Shown: positions 25,331 through 33,986, numbered from the stretch's first letter. The stretch: 64,000 nucleotides of DNA from Streptosporangium sp. NBC_01495 (GCF_036250735.1 NZ_CP109430.1:2232001-2296000), one strand, 5' to 3'. Translations and numbers: made by a program. Notes: generated from the letters alone by a model not told the origin.

Positions 25331-26419
25331 ATGACTATCTCGGTGACCTGGCCCCAGGTGCTCGCCTGGCGGCTGAAGCGGCAGTTCGTCGACCCGGCCG
25401 ACGGGCCCGACGCGGTGTCCGTCGTGCGGAGGCTCACCGGGGTGCAGGCGCAGGTGGCCTCCTCCGCCGCCCTGGCGGTGGCCGTGCGGAGCGCGCGGCC
25501 GGATCCCGGTGAGATCGACCGTGCCCTGTGGCGAGATCGCAGCCTGGTCAAGACCTGGACGGCACGCGGCACCCTGCACCTCGTCCCCGCCGACGAGCTG
25601 GCCTCCTACGCCGCCGTCCTCGGCTCGTTGCGCAACTGGGAGAAGGGCTCCTGGCAGCGCGGCCAAGGTGTCACCGCCGCCGAGGTCGCCGCCATCCTCG
25701 ACGCCGTGCCCAAGGCGCTCGCGGGCCGCGTCCTCACCCGCGAGGAGCTGGTCGACAGGGTCATCGAGGTCACCGGCGACGCCCACCTGAGGGAGGCGCT
25801 CACCTCCGGCTGGGGCGCCCTGCTCAAGCCGCTGAGCTTCCTCGGCGAGCTCTGCTACGGCCCGCCGCGCGAGGGCCGGGTGACCTTCGTCAGCCCCCGC
25901 GACCAGGTGCCCGGCTGGCCCGACGCGCTTCCCTCGGCGGAGGAGGGCGGGGTGCGCCTGCTCCGCTCCTTCCTCGGCGCCCACGGCCCCGGCGCCCCCG
26001 AGACGTTCGACGGCTGGCTCTACCGAGGGGGCACCCGCAAGGCGACGCTGCGCGGCTGGTTCCGCGACCTCACCCCTGAGCTGGCCGAGATCGAGGTGGA
26101 CGGCCGGCCGATGGTCATGCTCGCCGAGCACCTCGACGACCTGGCCGCGGCCCGGCCCGCCACCGGGGTCCACCTCCTGCCCGGCTTCGACCAGTACATC
26201 CTGGCCGCCCCGCGCGACCTGGAGCCCCTCCTGCCCGCCGAGGCGAAGGCGAAGGTCAGCCGGGCCGCCGGCTGGATCTCCCCGGTCGTCATCCACGAGG
26301 GCAGGGTGGCCGGGGTCTGGGAGGCGAGGGACAGGAAGATCACTGTCGACCTCCTTGAGGAGGTCCCCGCCGCCGCCCTCGCCGCCGAGATCGAGCGGGT
26401 GTCCGCGCTCCTGCGCTGA
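25331..26419 (+). CDS. AlkZ/YcaQ-like winged-helix DNA glycosylase (HTH_42)
   Basis: Encodes 362 residues from ATG 25331 (a TTG two codons upstream is also possible). The pattern matches the HTH_42/AlkZ family of tandem winged-helix glycosylases: RRLTGVQAQVASSAALAVAVR near the N-terminus, VKTWTARGTLHLVPADEL, LTSGWGALLKPLSFLGELCYG, the mid-protein FDGWLYRGGTRK, and the C-terminal LLPGFDQYILA. Q39-A40-Q41 corresponds to the catalytic Q-hydrophobic-Q motif of AlkZ, the enzyme that unhooks azinomycin crosslinks in Streptomyces; YcaQ has Q-x-D instead. It probably acts on bulky or crosslinking DNA damage. No biosynthetic cluster is visible around it, so self-resistance to a specific product is not indicated. 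Confidence 0.82.
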   Translation: MTISVTWPQVLAWRLKRQFVDPADGPDAVSVVRRLTGVQAQVASSAALAVAVRSARPDPGEIDRALWRDRSLVKTWTARGTLHLVPADELASYAAVLGSLRNWEKGSWQRGQGVTAAEVAAILDAVPKALAGRVLTREELVDRVIEVTGDAHLREALTSGWGALLKPLSFLGELCYGPPREGRVTFVSPRDQVPGWPDALPSAEEGGVRLLRSFLGAHGPGAPETFDGWLYRGGTRKATLRGWFRDLTPELAEIEVDGRPMVMLAEHLDDLAAARPATGVHLLPGFDQYILAAPRDLEPLLPAEAKAKVSRAAGWISPVVIHEGRVAGVWEARDRKITVDLLEEVPAAALAAEIERVSALLR

Positions 26420-26481
26420 CCCGGGCCCGCCGGGCGAGGCCCGCGACGCCGCACGCCGGGGGCGAGGGTCCCCGGCAGCCC

Positions 26482-26658
26482 CTACAGCGGTTCCGCGAAC
26501 TCCCAGCCCCGCTCCAGAAGGGTGTCCACCGCCTGTACGGCCCGTGACAGCCGGGCCTCGGGCGGTCCGGTGACGACCAAGTGGGGCAGCCCGCCCGCGG
26601 CCAGCTCCTCGCGCCGGATCGCCGTACGCCCGGCGGGGGCCGTCCGCCGGTCGGTCAG
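26482..26658 (-). CDS. Short coding-like frame after pxpC, start uncertain
   Basis: This 58-codon minus-strand frame ending at TAG 26482 has very strong G/C third-position bias and a protein-like end (VDTLLERGWEFAEPL), unlike random shadow frames. It contains no ATG or GTG. The frame is open right back into pxpC, and the only codon placed for coupling is CTG at 26658, overlapping the pxpC stop as CTGA. A TTG inside would give only ~32 residues. It may be a non-canonical start, a frameshifted C-terminal extension of PxpC, or a remnant. No family recognised. Confidence 0.35.
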   Translation of the reverse strand: MTDRRTAPAGRTAIRREELAAGGLPHLVVTGPPEARLSRAVQAVDTLLERGWEFAEPL

Positions 26659-27710
26659 TCGCGGCGGAAGCGTATCCGGTCGCCGGGGCGGAGCTGGGCG
26701 GCCCCGGCGAGGCTCGCCGAGGTCAGGACGGCGATGACCGGGTAGCCGCCGGTCGGCGGGTGGTCGGCGAGAAACACGATCGGCTGGCCGCTGGGCGGCA
26801 CCTGGACGGCCCCCGCCACCATGCCCTCGCTGGGCAGTTCCCCGTCCCTGGCCCGCTCCAGGCAGGCGCCGCGCATCCGCACGCCCACCCGGTTGCTGTC
26901 CTGGCTGACCTCGTACGGCCCCGCGCACAGGGTGGCCAGGGCTCCGGGAACGAACCAGTCGTCCCGGGGACCCGGCAGGAACCGCAGGACGCCCGCCCCG
27001 GACTCCGGCGGGGGCGCCGCGTCCACGGTGATCGGCGGCAGGTCCCCGGTCGGTCCCACGGGCAGGACCGTCCCGGCGCGCAGCGGGGGAGGCCCGAGCC
27101 CGGACAGCGAGTCGGCCGACCGGCTCCCCATCGTGGCGGGCACGTCGACACCGCCCCGGACGGCGACGTAGGTACGCAGGCCGGTCCCGGGCGTCCCCAG
27201 GCGCAACTCGCCGCCCGCGGGGACCCAGAAGGGCGCGCACATCCCCTGCGAGACCGTCATGCGCCGGATCACCCCACCCGGAGAGGCGCCACCCGGAGAA
27301 GCAGCGCCCGGAGGGGCCCCGCCCACGGACGCCCCGCCCGGCGGGGCCTGGCCCGTGGACGCCCCGCCCGTGGACGCCGGCACCCCGCTCATGGACATCC
27401 CGCTCACGGATGCCCCACCCGGAGCGGTCGGGGCCGTCCCGCCAGGGGCCGCCTCGCGCGGCCGTACGACGTCCAGGAGGCAGGTGGCGCCGGTGACGGC
27501 GACCCAGGCGCCGGCGGTGAAGCGCAGCCGGGCGCCGCCGAAGGTCAGCTCGATCCCCGCGGCGTTCTCCGGGTTGCCGACCAGGCGGTTGGCCAGCCGC
27601 AGGCTCGGCTCGTCCGCCGCGCCCGAGCGGGGCACCCCGAGGTGGGCGTACCCCGGCCGGCCGAGATCCTGCACGGTGGCGTACGGCCCCGGCGCGATCA
27701 CCTCGATCAT
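26655..27710 (-). CDS. pxpC: 5-oxoprolinase subunit C (PxpC/KipA)
   Basis: Encodes 351 residues; ATG 27710 overlaps the pxpB stop by four bases (ATGA). Together with PxpA and PxpB it forms the prokaryotic ATP-dependent 5-oxoprolinase, which opens pyroglutamate to glutamate. Family features are the N-terminus IEVIAPGPYATVQDLGRPGYAHLGVPRSGAADEPSLRLANRLVGN (the cyclophilin-like carboxyltransferase fold), SNRVGVRMRG and FLADHPPTGGYPVIAVL. Oddly, residues ~88-147 are a low-complexity Gly/Ala/Pro/Ser/Met insertion (27270-27449) with GGAS and PPGG repeats, in a place where the family usually has a short loop; this makes the protein longer than the usual ~300. The protein ends RPGDRIRFRRD, as expected. 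Confidence 0.9.
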   Translation of the reverse strand: MIEVIAPGPYATVQDLGRPGYAHLGVPRSGAADEPSLRLANRLVGNPENAAGIELTFGGARLRFTAGAWVAVTGATCLLDVVRPREAAPGGTAPTAPGGASVSGMSMSGVPASTGGASTGQAPPGGASVGGAPPGAASPGGASPGGVIRRMTVSQGMCAPFWVPAGGELRLGTPGTGLRTYVAVRGGVDVPATMGSRSADSLSGLGPPPLRAGTVLPVGPTGDLPPITVDAAPPPESGAGVLRFLPGPRDDWFVPGALATLCAGPYEVSQDSNRVGVRMRGACLERARDGELPSEGMVAGAVQVPPSGQPIVFLADHPPTGGYPVIAVLTSASLAGAAQLRPGDRIRFRRD

Positions 27711-28333
27711 GGCTCGCCGACCGCCAGGAACCGCACCCGCGTCCCCGGGGTGAGCAGGGCGGGCGGGTCGGCGGCCACGTCCCACACCGCCGTCGCGGAG
27801 CGGCCGAGCAGCCGCCAGCCGCCGGGGGAGGCCGAGGGATAGACCGCAGAGTAGGGGCCGGCGACCGCCACCGCCCCGGCGGGCACCGAGGTCCGCGGGG
27901 TGTCCAGCCGGGGGACGTGCAGCGCCGGGTCCAGCCCCGTGAGGTAGGCGAACCCGGGGGCGAAGCCCAGCCAGCCCACCACCAGTTCCCGCCCGGTGTG
28001 CCGCTCGACCACCTCCCCCGGGGAGAGCCCGCTCAGCGCGGCGACGTCGTCGAGGTCGGCGCCGTCGTACACGACGGGAAGGGTCACCTCCGGCGCGGGC
28101 GCTGCCACCGCGGCGTCCGCGGCGGACGCCGTGTCCAGCAGGCGGGAGAGCTCGTCCCGCAGACGCGCCGGGTCGGTCCCCGGCGCGGTGACGAGGACCG
28201 TGACGGGGCCGGGCACGATCTCGACCACCCCGCAGGGCCGGTCGGCCCGCAGCAGGGCGTCCAGCCGGTGGGAGACCTCCAGCGAGCCGGTCTCCACCAG
28301 CAGCGCGTGCTCCCCGGCCCGCCGGATGCTCAC
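27707..28333 (-). CDS. pxpB: 5-oxoprolinase subunit B (PxpB/KipI)
   Basis: Encodes 208 residues from GTG 28333, which overlaps the pxpA stop (GTGA). Homologous to KipI, the sporulation-kinase inhibitor, but in this operon setting it is the 5-oxoprolinase subunit. Visible family features: the start VSIRRAGEHALLVETG, LPVVYDGADLDDVAALSGLSPGEVVERHTG, then the carboxyltransferase signature WLGFAPGFAYLTGLDPALHVPRLDTPRTSVPAGAVAVAGPYSAVYPSASPGGWRLLGR. The last stretch is the most conserved part of the family. Overlaps with both neighbours indicate strict co-translation of the three subunits. Confidence 0.93.
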   Translation of the reverse strand: MSIRRAGEHALLVETGSLEVSHRLDALLRADRPCGVVEIVPGPVTVLVTAPGTDPARLRDELSRLLDTASAADAAVAAPAPEVTLPVVYDGADLDDVAALSGLSPGEVVERHTGRELVVGWLGFAPGFAYLTGLDPALHVPRLDTPRTSVPAGAVAVAGPYSAVYPSASPGGWRLLGRSATAVWDVAADPPALLTPGTRVRFLAVGEP

Positions 28334-29085
28334 GCGAAGGACCTCAGCGTCACTCCGGCGTCCACCAGGCCGTCGCGGACGGCACGGGCCATCAGCACGG
28401 CGCCGGGGGTGTCGCCGTGCACGCAGATCGAGCGCGCCTCGACGGGGACCAGCGAGCCGTCCACCGCCCCGACCACCCGCTCGGTGGCCATCCGCACGGC
28501 CCGGTGCGCGACCGTGCCGGGGTCGTGCAGCACCGCGCCGGGGGAACGGCGGGAGACCAGCGTTCCCGAGCCGGTGTACGCGCGGTCGGCGAAGGCCTCG
28601 ACGACGGTGGTGACCCCCTCCCCGGCGGCGATCTCGTGGACGACGGAACCGGGCAGGGTCAGCAGCGGCAGGTCCCGGTCGTAGTCGGCGACCGCCGCCA
28701 CGACGGCCCCGGCCTGCTCGGGGTCGCGGCAGATCCGGTTGTACAGCGCGCCGTGCGGCTTGACGTAGGAGACCCGGCCGCCCATCGCCCTGGCGATGCC
28801 GTCCACCGCCCCCAGCTGGTAGAGAACCTCGGCGCAGAGCTCCTCGGGGTCGACGTCCATCTCGCGGCGGCCGAACCCGGCCAGGTCCCGGTAGGACACC
28901 TGGGCGCCGATCACCACTCCCCGGTCGACCGCCGCCGCGCACGTGCGGCGAATGATCAACGGGTCGCCCGCGTGGAATCCGCAGGCGACGTTGGCGCTGG
29001 TCACGACATCGAGGAGGGCCTCGTCGTCGCCCAGCCGCCAGATCCCGAAGCCTTCGCCCAGATCGGCGTTGAGATCGATCACCAT
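28330..29085 (-). CDS. pxpA: 5-oxoprolinase subunit A (PxpA, LamB/YcsF family)
   Basis: Encodes 251 residues from ATG 29085. The N-terminus VIDLNADLGEGFGIW is the LamB/YcsF signature, followed by SANVACGFHAGDPLIIRRT, GAQVSYRDLAGFGRREMDV, GGRVSYVKPHGALYN and ICVHGDTPGAVLMARAV, which supply the conserved Asp/His/Lys residues of the catalytic TIM-barrel-like fold. It cooperates with PxpB and PxpC to cleave 5-oxoproline with ATP, a damage-removal step for spontaneously cyclised glutamine or glutamate. It begins seven bases after the stop of a 524-residue protein of unknown function, so that gene probably belongs to the same transcript. Confidence 0.94.
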   Translation of the reverse strand: MVIDLNADLGEGFGIWRLGDDEALLDVVTSANVACGFHAGDPLIIRRTCAAAVDRGVVIGAQVSYRDLAGFGRREMDVDPEELCAEVLYQLGAVDGIARAMGGRVSYVKPHGALYNRICRDPEQAGAVVAAVADYDRDLPLLTLPGSVVHEIAAGEGVTTVVEAFADRAYTGSGTLVSRRSPGAVLHDPGTVAHRAVRMATERVVGAVDGSLVPVEARSICVHGDTPGAVLMARAVRDGLVDAGVTLRSFA

Positions 29086-29092
29086 GGTTCAC

Positions 29093-30667
29093 CTACACCG
29101 GAGGCTCGTCGGGAATGTCCGCGATGTCATCAAGGGCGATGGCCAGCTCCTCGGGGTCGTCCCCGATGCGCTCGGCGATCTCGATCAGCACGTGCAGCAC
29201 GTCGTGCCGGTCGTGGCCCAGGTCCAGCAGCCGCTGCGCCGCCTCCCAGAGCTGCGGAGGGTCGCCCTCCCAGAGCCGGGCGGCGATCTCCTCGTGCCAG
29301 GCGAGGTGCTCGTCGTAGTCGCGCCGGTCGAGCTCCCCCGCGTGGTCGATGCCCAGCAGGATCCGCCGGTCGGTGTCGTCGGCCGGGTTGAGCAGGCTGA
29401 GCTTGATCTCGCCGTGCGTCCCCTGCAGGAAGGGGAACGCGAACACCCGCCTGGCCAGCGCCGACAGGTCGCCGTCCGGCAGCAGCCGGGCGAGCAGGTC
29501 GCGGTCGAGCCCGAAGGTCGTCGGGTCGCGGTAGGACTCGGCGAACTTGCCCGTCGCCTCCCAGACCGCGTCGAGCGTGGCCCGCAGCCCCTCGTCGGGC
29601 AGCCCGGTCCGGCCGGCGGCGAACCGCGCCCACGCGCCCAGCACGTGCGGCACCGCCTCCTGCTCGGCGGTGCTGAGCATCACCTTGCGCGGCAGCCAGT
29701 CGAGGAGGAACGTCTCGCACTTGGTCGGGCTCACCCGGAGCGGGCGGCCGAAATCCTGGTCGCAACCGTAGTCGATGATGTGATCGGCGCACCGGGAGGC
29801 CGACGAGGGGTCGGACAGGTGCTCGGCCGCGTCCGAGGAGAGGAACTCGGCCGCCAGCATCGCCCGGCGGTCGCGGCTGTAGGGGGCCTCGCTGTGCAGC
29901 GGGGCCGGCCGCTTCCTGCCGGGCGGCAGCGCCTTGATCCGGGACCTGGCGAAGGCGTGGTAGGCGCTGTAGCTGTCGCTGACCGGCACGGCCGTCCTGC
30001 GCTGGCCGTACTCGGCGGTGGCCTTCATGGCCGATTCGAGCAGCGCCCTGGCCTGCTGCGGCTCGATCTCCCCGAACCTGAGCATCGGGTTGCCCTCGGC
30101 CTCGGCCCTGACCTGCTCCAGCAGCTTGTCGACGTGCGAGGAGACCCAGGCGTCACGGGCGATGCCGCGCATGTTGTAGTCGACGATCACCACCAGCGCG
30201 TGCCGGTCCTCGACGCTGTCGGTGCCCCGGTAACCGAAGGTGCACACCACGGTGTCCTGGTCGCCGTACGCGTCGCGGGAGACGAAGCAGCCGGTCGTCT
30301 TGACCACGCCCAGCCGGTCGGCCCAGCGGGGCCTGGCCACGTCGCGCTCCATGAGCGCCAGCGCGGCGCCCTCCGCCTTGGCGGCCTGGCGGGCCGTGCC
30401 GAGATAGGCCAGCGCGATCAGCAGGGTGAGCGCGGCGGGCGAGCCGGCCTTGGCCGCGTAGTCGACCAGGCCCTCGCCGAGGACCTGCTCGGCGTCCCCG
30501 CGGCGCAGCCGACGCCCCCACCAGGCTCCGATCATGTCGGAGACCATGAGCTCGGCGTCCAGCGGGCTGCGTACGGCCAGTAGCTCGCGAGCGGCGAGCA
30601 ACATCTCGGCGAAGACCGCCTCGGGGGACTGGCTCTCCCTGGGGTCTCGACGATGTCGCCGGCTCAA
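29093..30667 (-). CDS. Conserved actinomycete protein of unknown function
   Basis: Encodes 524 residues. The TTG start at 30667 is supported by a strong GGGGGAGG four to five bases upstream on the minus strand. The N-terminal MSRRHRRDPRESQSPEAVF is basic; the rest is mostly helical and acidic at the end (ELAIALDDIADIPDEPPV). Recurrent features include MIGAWWGRRLRRGDAEQVLGEGLVDYAA, VVCTFGYRG and VVIVDYNMRGIARDAW; a central segment is rich in His and Cys but without a clear metal motif. No membrane helix or signal. I know similar long hypothetical proteins from Streptomyces relatives but no function. It lies seven bases ahead of pxpA and is probably in the same transcript by position only. Confidence 0.75.
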   Translation of the reverse strand: MSRRHRRDPRESQSPEAVFAEMLLAARELLAVRSPLDAELMVSDMIGAWWGRRLRRGDAEQVLGEGLVDYAAKAGSPAALTLLIALAYLGTARQAAKAEGAALALMERDVARPRWADRLGVVKTTGCFVSRDAYGDQDTVVCTFGYRGTDSVEDRHALVVIVDYNMRGIARDAWVSSHVDKLLEQVRAEAEGNPMLRFGEIEPQQARALLESAMKATAEYGQRRTAVPVSDSYSAYHAFARSRIKALPPGRKRPAPLHSEAPYSRDRRAMLAAEFLSSDAAEHLSDPSSASRCADHIIDYGCDQDFGRPLRVSPTKCETFLLDWLPRKVMLSTAEQEAVPHVLGAWARFAAGRTGLPDEGLRATLDAVWEATGKFAESYRDPTTFGLDRDLLARLLPDGDLSALARRVFAFPFLQGTHGEIKLSLLNPADDTDRRILLGIDHAGELDRRDYDEHLAWHEEIAARLWEGDPPQLWEAAQRLLDLGHDRHDVLHVLIEIAERIGDDPEELAIALDDIADIPDEPPV

Positions 30668-30810
30668 GCAGCCTCCCCCGTCGGGCGCGCGAGCCCATCA
30701 CGGACGCCGCCGCCGCGCTGATTGGCCCGCTCGCTTCCCTCGCTCACGTCCCAACCTTCTCGCATTCCCGGTCCAAACGGTGCGTAGAAGACGGCCGGGT
30801 GCTCCCGATG

Positions 30811-31104
30811 CTACCGGGGACCGCGGGGCGGCGGCGCGGAGTTGACAAGGGCGAGCAAATGCTCGCGGGCGACGCGCTCGACGACCTCGGCCGTCGGCTC
30901 GATGCCGAGATGCTCGGCGCAGGCGCAGACCTCGGCCACGCACCTGTCGACGGTGTCGAGGGGGACCGTGAGGAACTCGGCGGCCAGGTGAGAGGTCACC
31001 GGCTCGTGGAGGGCCGTCGAGGGTGCTGAGGGCGCTGAGGGCGCTGAGGGTGCGGCGAAGGTCGTCACGGAAGGCCCGGCGAGGCGGGTGGCAAGAACGG
31101 GCAT
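30811..31104 (-). CDS. Small hypothetical protein with Ala/Pro/Ser repeat
   Basis: Encodes 97 residues from ATG 31104; a GGAGG lies about 12 bases upstream on the minus strand, a little far. The middle has an APS tripeptide run (31023-31052, 9-bp GCTGAGGGC units). The C-terminal ~60 residues look folded and helical: HLAAEFLTVPLDTVDRCVAEVCACAEHLGIEPTAEVVERVAREHLLALV, with two Cys. No named family. The gene is on the same strand as the 524-residue gene but 143 bases upstream, so it may be separately transcribed. Confidence 0.55.
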   Translation of the reverse strand: MPVLATRLAGPSVTTFAAPSAPSAPSAPSTALHEPVTSHLAAEFLTVPLDTVDRCVAEVCACAEHLGIEPTAEVVERVAREHLLALVNSAPPPRGPR

Positions 31105-31650
31105 GGATGTCGCATTCCTCCGGAGTTTCCCGGGGGGCATCCCCCGGATGTGTCGGCGAGGACGTGCGTTTTCATTCCACAACTTATCTCGGGAGTGTCA
31201 ACCCTCGGCGCCGTGATATGGAAAGCTGGCCCCGTGTCTTGACTGAATCCTGCAACAGTGGAGTAAGCGAGTGTCCCCGAACAGGGAGCCGAATTGACGG
31301 CGAGTCAGTAGCCTGATCTCGCCTGCAAGCCCGACGGAGATGAGGTGGGCAGTTGCCGGGACGGTCCGGCCCGATCCTGCTATGGTCCTGGCCGCAAACG
31401 TTCGGAGGCGCGATGCCGGCCGGTCGGCGCCCGTGTGGGAGCCCCCTCGGGTCGGCACGAGGGTTCCGGTCATCGGAGCGGCGGCGCTCCCGGGGTGCGC
31501 GGACCGCATCTTGGGCGGGGCTTCCGTCCGCACCTGCCCATCGCCGATGATGTACTCCAGGATCCGGTCCCCCGGAGCCGCGCTACGCCAATTCGCAAGT
31601 TTGGAGATGTGCCTCGTGGGAGACCCTGGCACGCGACGGAGGTGCCGACC
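31105..31650. other. 546-bp region between divergent genes, promoters likely
   Basis: No convincing gene lies here; a 104-codon plus frame (31340-31654) is composition-only. This stretch is less GC-rich than its surroundings (for example 31165-31330) and must hold promoters for both the small minus-strand gene and the phosphatase gene. TTGACT at ~31229 resembles a -35 element, but I see no matching -10 with confidence. Confidence 0.35.
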
Positions 31651-33744
31651 ATGAGCGCCGAAACCTCCGTGCCCCGTCCCCGGGAGTCGGGTGTGGACAT
31701 CTCAGACTCCGGCCTGTTGCAGGGCCTGCTGTCACAGTCGCCGTTCGCCTTCGCGTTCTTCGACCCCGGTGGCCGCTTCGAGCGCGTCGACGAGGTCTTC
31801 GCCGACGTGGTCGGCCTGCCCGCCGAGCGCCTGGTCGGCCGCGCCCCCGGCGAGCTGCTCTCCGCCGACCTGACCGCACTGATCGAGGGTTCGGTCCGCG
31901 GCATCGTGGCGGGGGCCGAGGTGGAGGGCGACCAGCGGATCCGCGTGCGCACCGCCGAGGGCGAGACCCACCACTGGTCGCTGACCTTCTCCCCGATCCA
32001 CGACGACAAGGGCACGCTCCGCGCGATCTGCCTGGTCGGCGTCGACATCACCGACAGCAGGCAGGTCGAGGAGGACCTCAGGCGCAGCGAGGAGCGCTAC
32101 CGCTCGCTGGTCGAGGCCCAGTCCCAGCTCGTGTGGATCACCGCGCCCAACGGCGCCGTGGAGGAGGACGCGCCGCAGTGGCGGGCCATCACCGGCCAGG
32201 GGCTTGAGGAATACCTCACCCACGGCTGGCTGGAGGCCGTCCACCCCGACGACCGCCCGCACACCGAGGAGGCGTGGCGCGAGGCGCTGCGCGGCCGGAT
32301 CATGTTCGAGTGGAGCTACCGGGTCCGCACCCGGGCCAGCGGCTACCGGCACTTCGAGGTGCGCGCCGTCCCGATCATCCGGCACAACCGGGTCGTCGAG
32401 TGGGTGGGCGCCAACACCGACGTCACCCCGCAGCGCGAGGCCGAGGAGATGCGCGGCCGGCTGACCGACCAGCTCGGCGCCGCCGCCCTGCGGACCGCGC
32501 GCCTGCAGGGCGCCACGGCGATGCTCGCCGAGGCGCTCACCGTCGAGCAGGTGGTCCAGGTCATCATCGACGTGGGCCGTACGGCGCTGGCGGCCGACCG
32601 CTCGGCCGTGGCGCTGCTCGACGTCGACCGGGCCGCGCTGAAGCTGGTCAACAGCGGAGGCATCCCCGACGTCCCCGGCGCGCCCGGCGAGGAGATCCCG
32701 CTGTCGCACTCCAGCGTGATGACCATGGCGGTCAACAGCCGGCGTCCGGTCTTCGCCGAGTCGCCGGAGAGCCTGAAGTCCCAGCTGGTCGACGCGGGCG
32801 GCGACAACGAGACGATCACCGGATTCATCGCCCACAGCGACGAGCGGGCCTGGGTGGGCCTGCCGCTGCTGGCCGCGGGGCGCGCGCTCGGCGCGCTGAG
32901 GTTCTCCTTCACCCGCCCGCAGAAGATCTCCCAGGAGGACGGGGTGTTCCTGGAGGCGCTCGCGGGACAGTGCGCCCTCGCCGTGGAGCGGGCCACCCTG
33001 TTCGAGCGCGAGCACCGCACGGCCGAGACGCTCCAGCGCAGCCTGCTGCCCGACCGCCTGCCGGTGGTCCGGGGCCTGGTCCTCGCCCAGCGGTTCCGCT
33101 CGGGAAGCCGCCACGTGCAGGTCGGCGGCGACTGGTACGACGCGTTCGTGCTCCAGGACGGCCGGGTCGCGGCGGTGGTCGGCGACGTCATGGGCAAGGG
33201 CGTCAAGGCCGCGGCCGGGATGGGCCGCATCCGCAACGCCATGCGGGCCCTGGCGCTGACCAACCCGCCGCCCGCGGCGGTGCTCACCGGCCTCGACAGG
33301 GTCTTCGAGGCCACCGAGGAGGAGGAGCAGGTCACGACCCTCGCCTACATGGTCGTCGAGCCGGGCACCGGGGAGGGCACGCTGGCGCTCGCCGGTCACC
33401 CGCCGCCGCTGCTGGTCTCCCCGCAGGGCGTGCCGCTGCTGTGCGACGGCGAGCCGGGCACCCCGCTGGGCTGGCCCACGAGCCGACGGCAGTTCAGGTT
33501 CTGCGTGCCGCCGGGCCACACCGCTGTCCTGTATTCGGATGGTCTGGTCGAGAACCGCAAGCGTGGCCTCGATGCCGGGCTTGCTGATCTTTGCTCTGTT
33601 GTGACCGAAGCGCCGGCCGAAGTGGTGGGAAGCCCCCACATGTTGCTAGATTTTCTTGTCGATCGCATGCTGTCTGGATATGAGCAGGATGACGATGTCA
33701 CGGTGCTCGCGATCCACGTTCCCCTCGCCACGAAGAGTGACTGA
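31651..33744 (+). CDS. PAS-PAS-GAF-SpoIIE serine phosphatase
   Basis: Encodes 697 residues from ATG 31651, with GGAGG eight bases upstream (31638-31642). Domains in order: PAS 1 (about 20-140: LLSQSPFAFAFFDPGGRFERVDEVFADVVG), PAS 2 with PAC (about 148-270: RYRSLVEAQSQLVWITAPNG ... RRHFEVRAVPI-like), GAF (~285-440) and a PP2C/SpoIIE phosphatase (~455-690). The phosphatase shows QRSLLPDRLP, the metal-binding GGDWYDAF and [26 protein letters not shown], then YSDGLVENR and EQDDDVTVLAI. Such proteins dephosphorylate anti-sigma-factor antagonists in response to signals sensed by PAS/GAF. No partner antagonist or anti-sigma kinase is adjacent; the next gene is the principal sigma factor, though SpoIIE targets are usually alternative sigma systems. 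Confidence 0.93.
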   Translation: MSAETSVPRPRESGVDISDSGLLQGLLSQSPFAFAFFDPGGRFERVDEVFADVVGLPAERLVGRAPGELLSADLTALIEGSVRGIVAGAEVEGDQRIRVRTAEGETHHWSLTFSPIHDDKGTLRAICLVGVDITDSRQVEEDLRRSEERYRSLVEAQSQLVWITAPNGAVEEDAPQWRAITGQGLEEYLTHGWLEAVHPDDRPHTEEAWREALRGRIMFEWSYRVRTRASGYRHFEVRAVPIIRHNRVVEWVGANTDVTPQREAEEMRGRLTDQLGAAALRTARLQGATAMLAEALTVEQVVQVIIDVGRTALAADRSAVALLDVDRAALKLVNSGGIPDVPGAPGEEIPLSHSSVMTMAVNSRRPVFAESPESLKSQLVDAGGDNETITGFIAHSDERAWVGLPLLAAGRALGALRFSFTRPQKISQEDGVFLEALAGQCALAVERATLFEREHRTAETLQRSLLPDRLPVVRGLVLAQRFRSGSRHVQVGGDWYDAFVLQDGRVAAVVGDVMGKGVKAAAGMGRIRNAMRALALTNPPPAAVLTGLDRVFEATEEEEQVTTLAYMVVEPGTGEGTLALAGHPPPLLVSPQGVPLLCDGEPGTPLGWPTSRRQFRFCVPPGHTAVLYSDGLVENRKRGLDAGLADLCSVVTEAPAEVVGSPHMLLDFLVDRMLSGYEQDDDVTVLAIHVPLATKSD

Positions 33745-33986
33745 ATGAAACAGTCATAACGGTTGCTTTCGGGTATCGGTGCCTCGCTTCCGTACGCACT
33801 ACTCTCTTGGTCGGCCTAGGGTGGAGGGCAACCGCCAGGAGGCGGCCGTATGGATCACGGTGTCATGCCACAATGCTGGACAGGTACGTCGCGGTTCGCG
33901 CGGCCTTTAATCACAACTAGAGGTAAAACTGCCCCTAGTTGGGCATCTGGGTCCATTCTCGTCACGCTTTCCTTCGAGAGGTGTTC
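33745..33986 (+). promoter_or_regulatory. hrdB promoter and leader region
   Basis: This 242-bp region precedes the principal sigma gene. It is clearly more AT-rich than the coding DNA on either side, especially 33745-33800 and 33905-33960. Besides the hairpin annotated separately (33914-33941) I could not assign -35/-10 boxes with confidence; ATG-containing short frames within it look random. Confidence 0.5.
33914..33941 (+). promoter_or_regulatory. 10-bp inverted repeat in the hrdB leader
   Basis: CAACTAGAGG (33914-33923) pairs with CCCCTAGTTG (33932-33941), one mismatch, around an 8-base loop TAAAACTG. It lies about 45 bases upstream of the sigma-factor start, so it is either in the 5' leader as a hairpin or a protein-binding site at the promoter. 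Confidence 0.65.

Noticed and set aside
31340..31654. 104-codon plus frame before the SpoIIE phosphatase
   Set aside because: It lacks a ribosome site and a protein-like pattern and overlaps the phosphatase start; it is better explained as promoter DNA.
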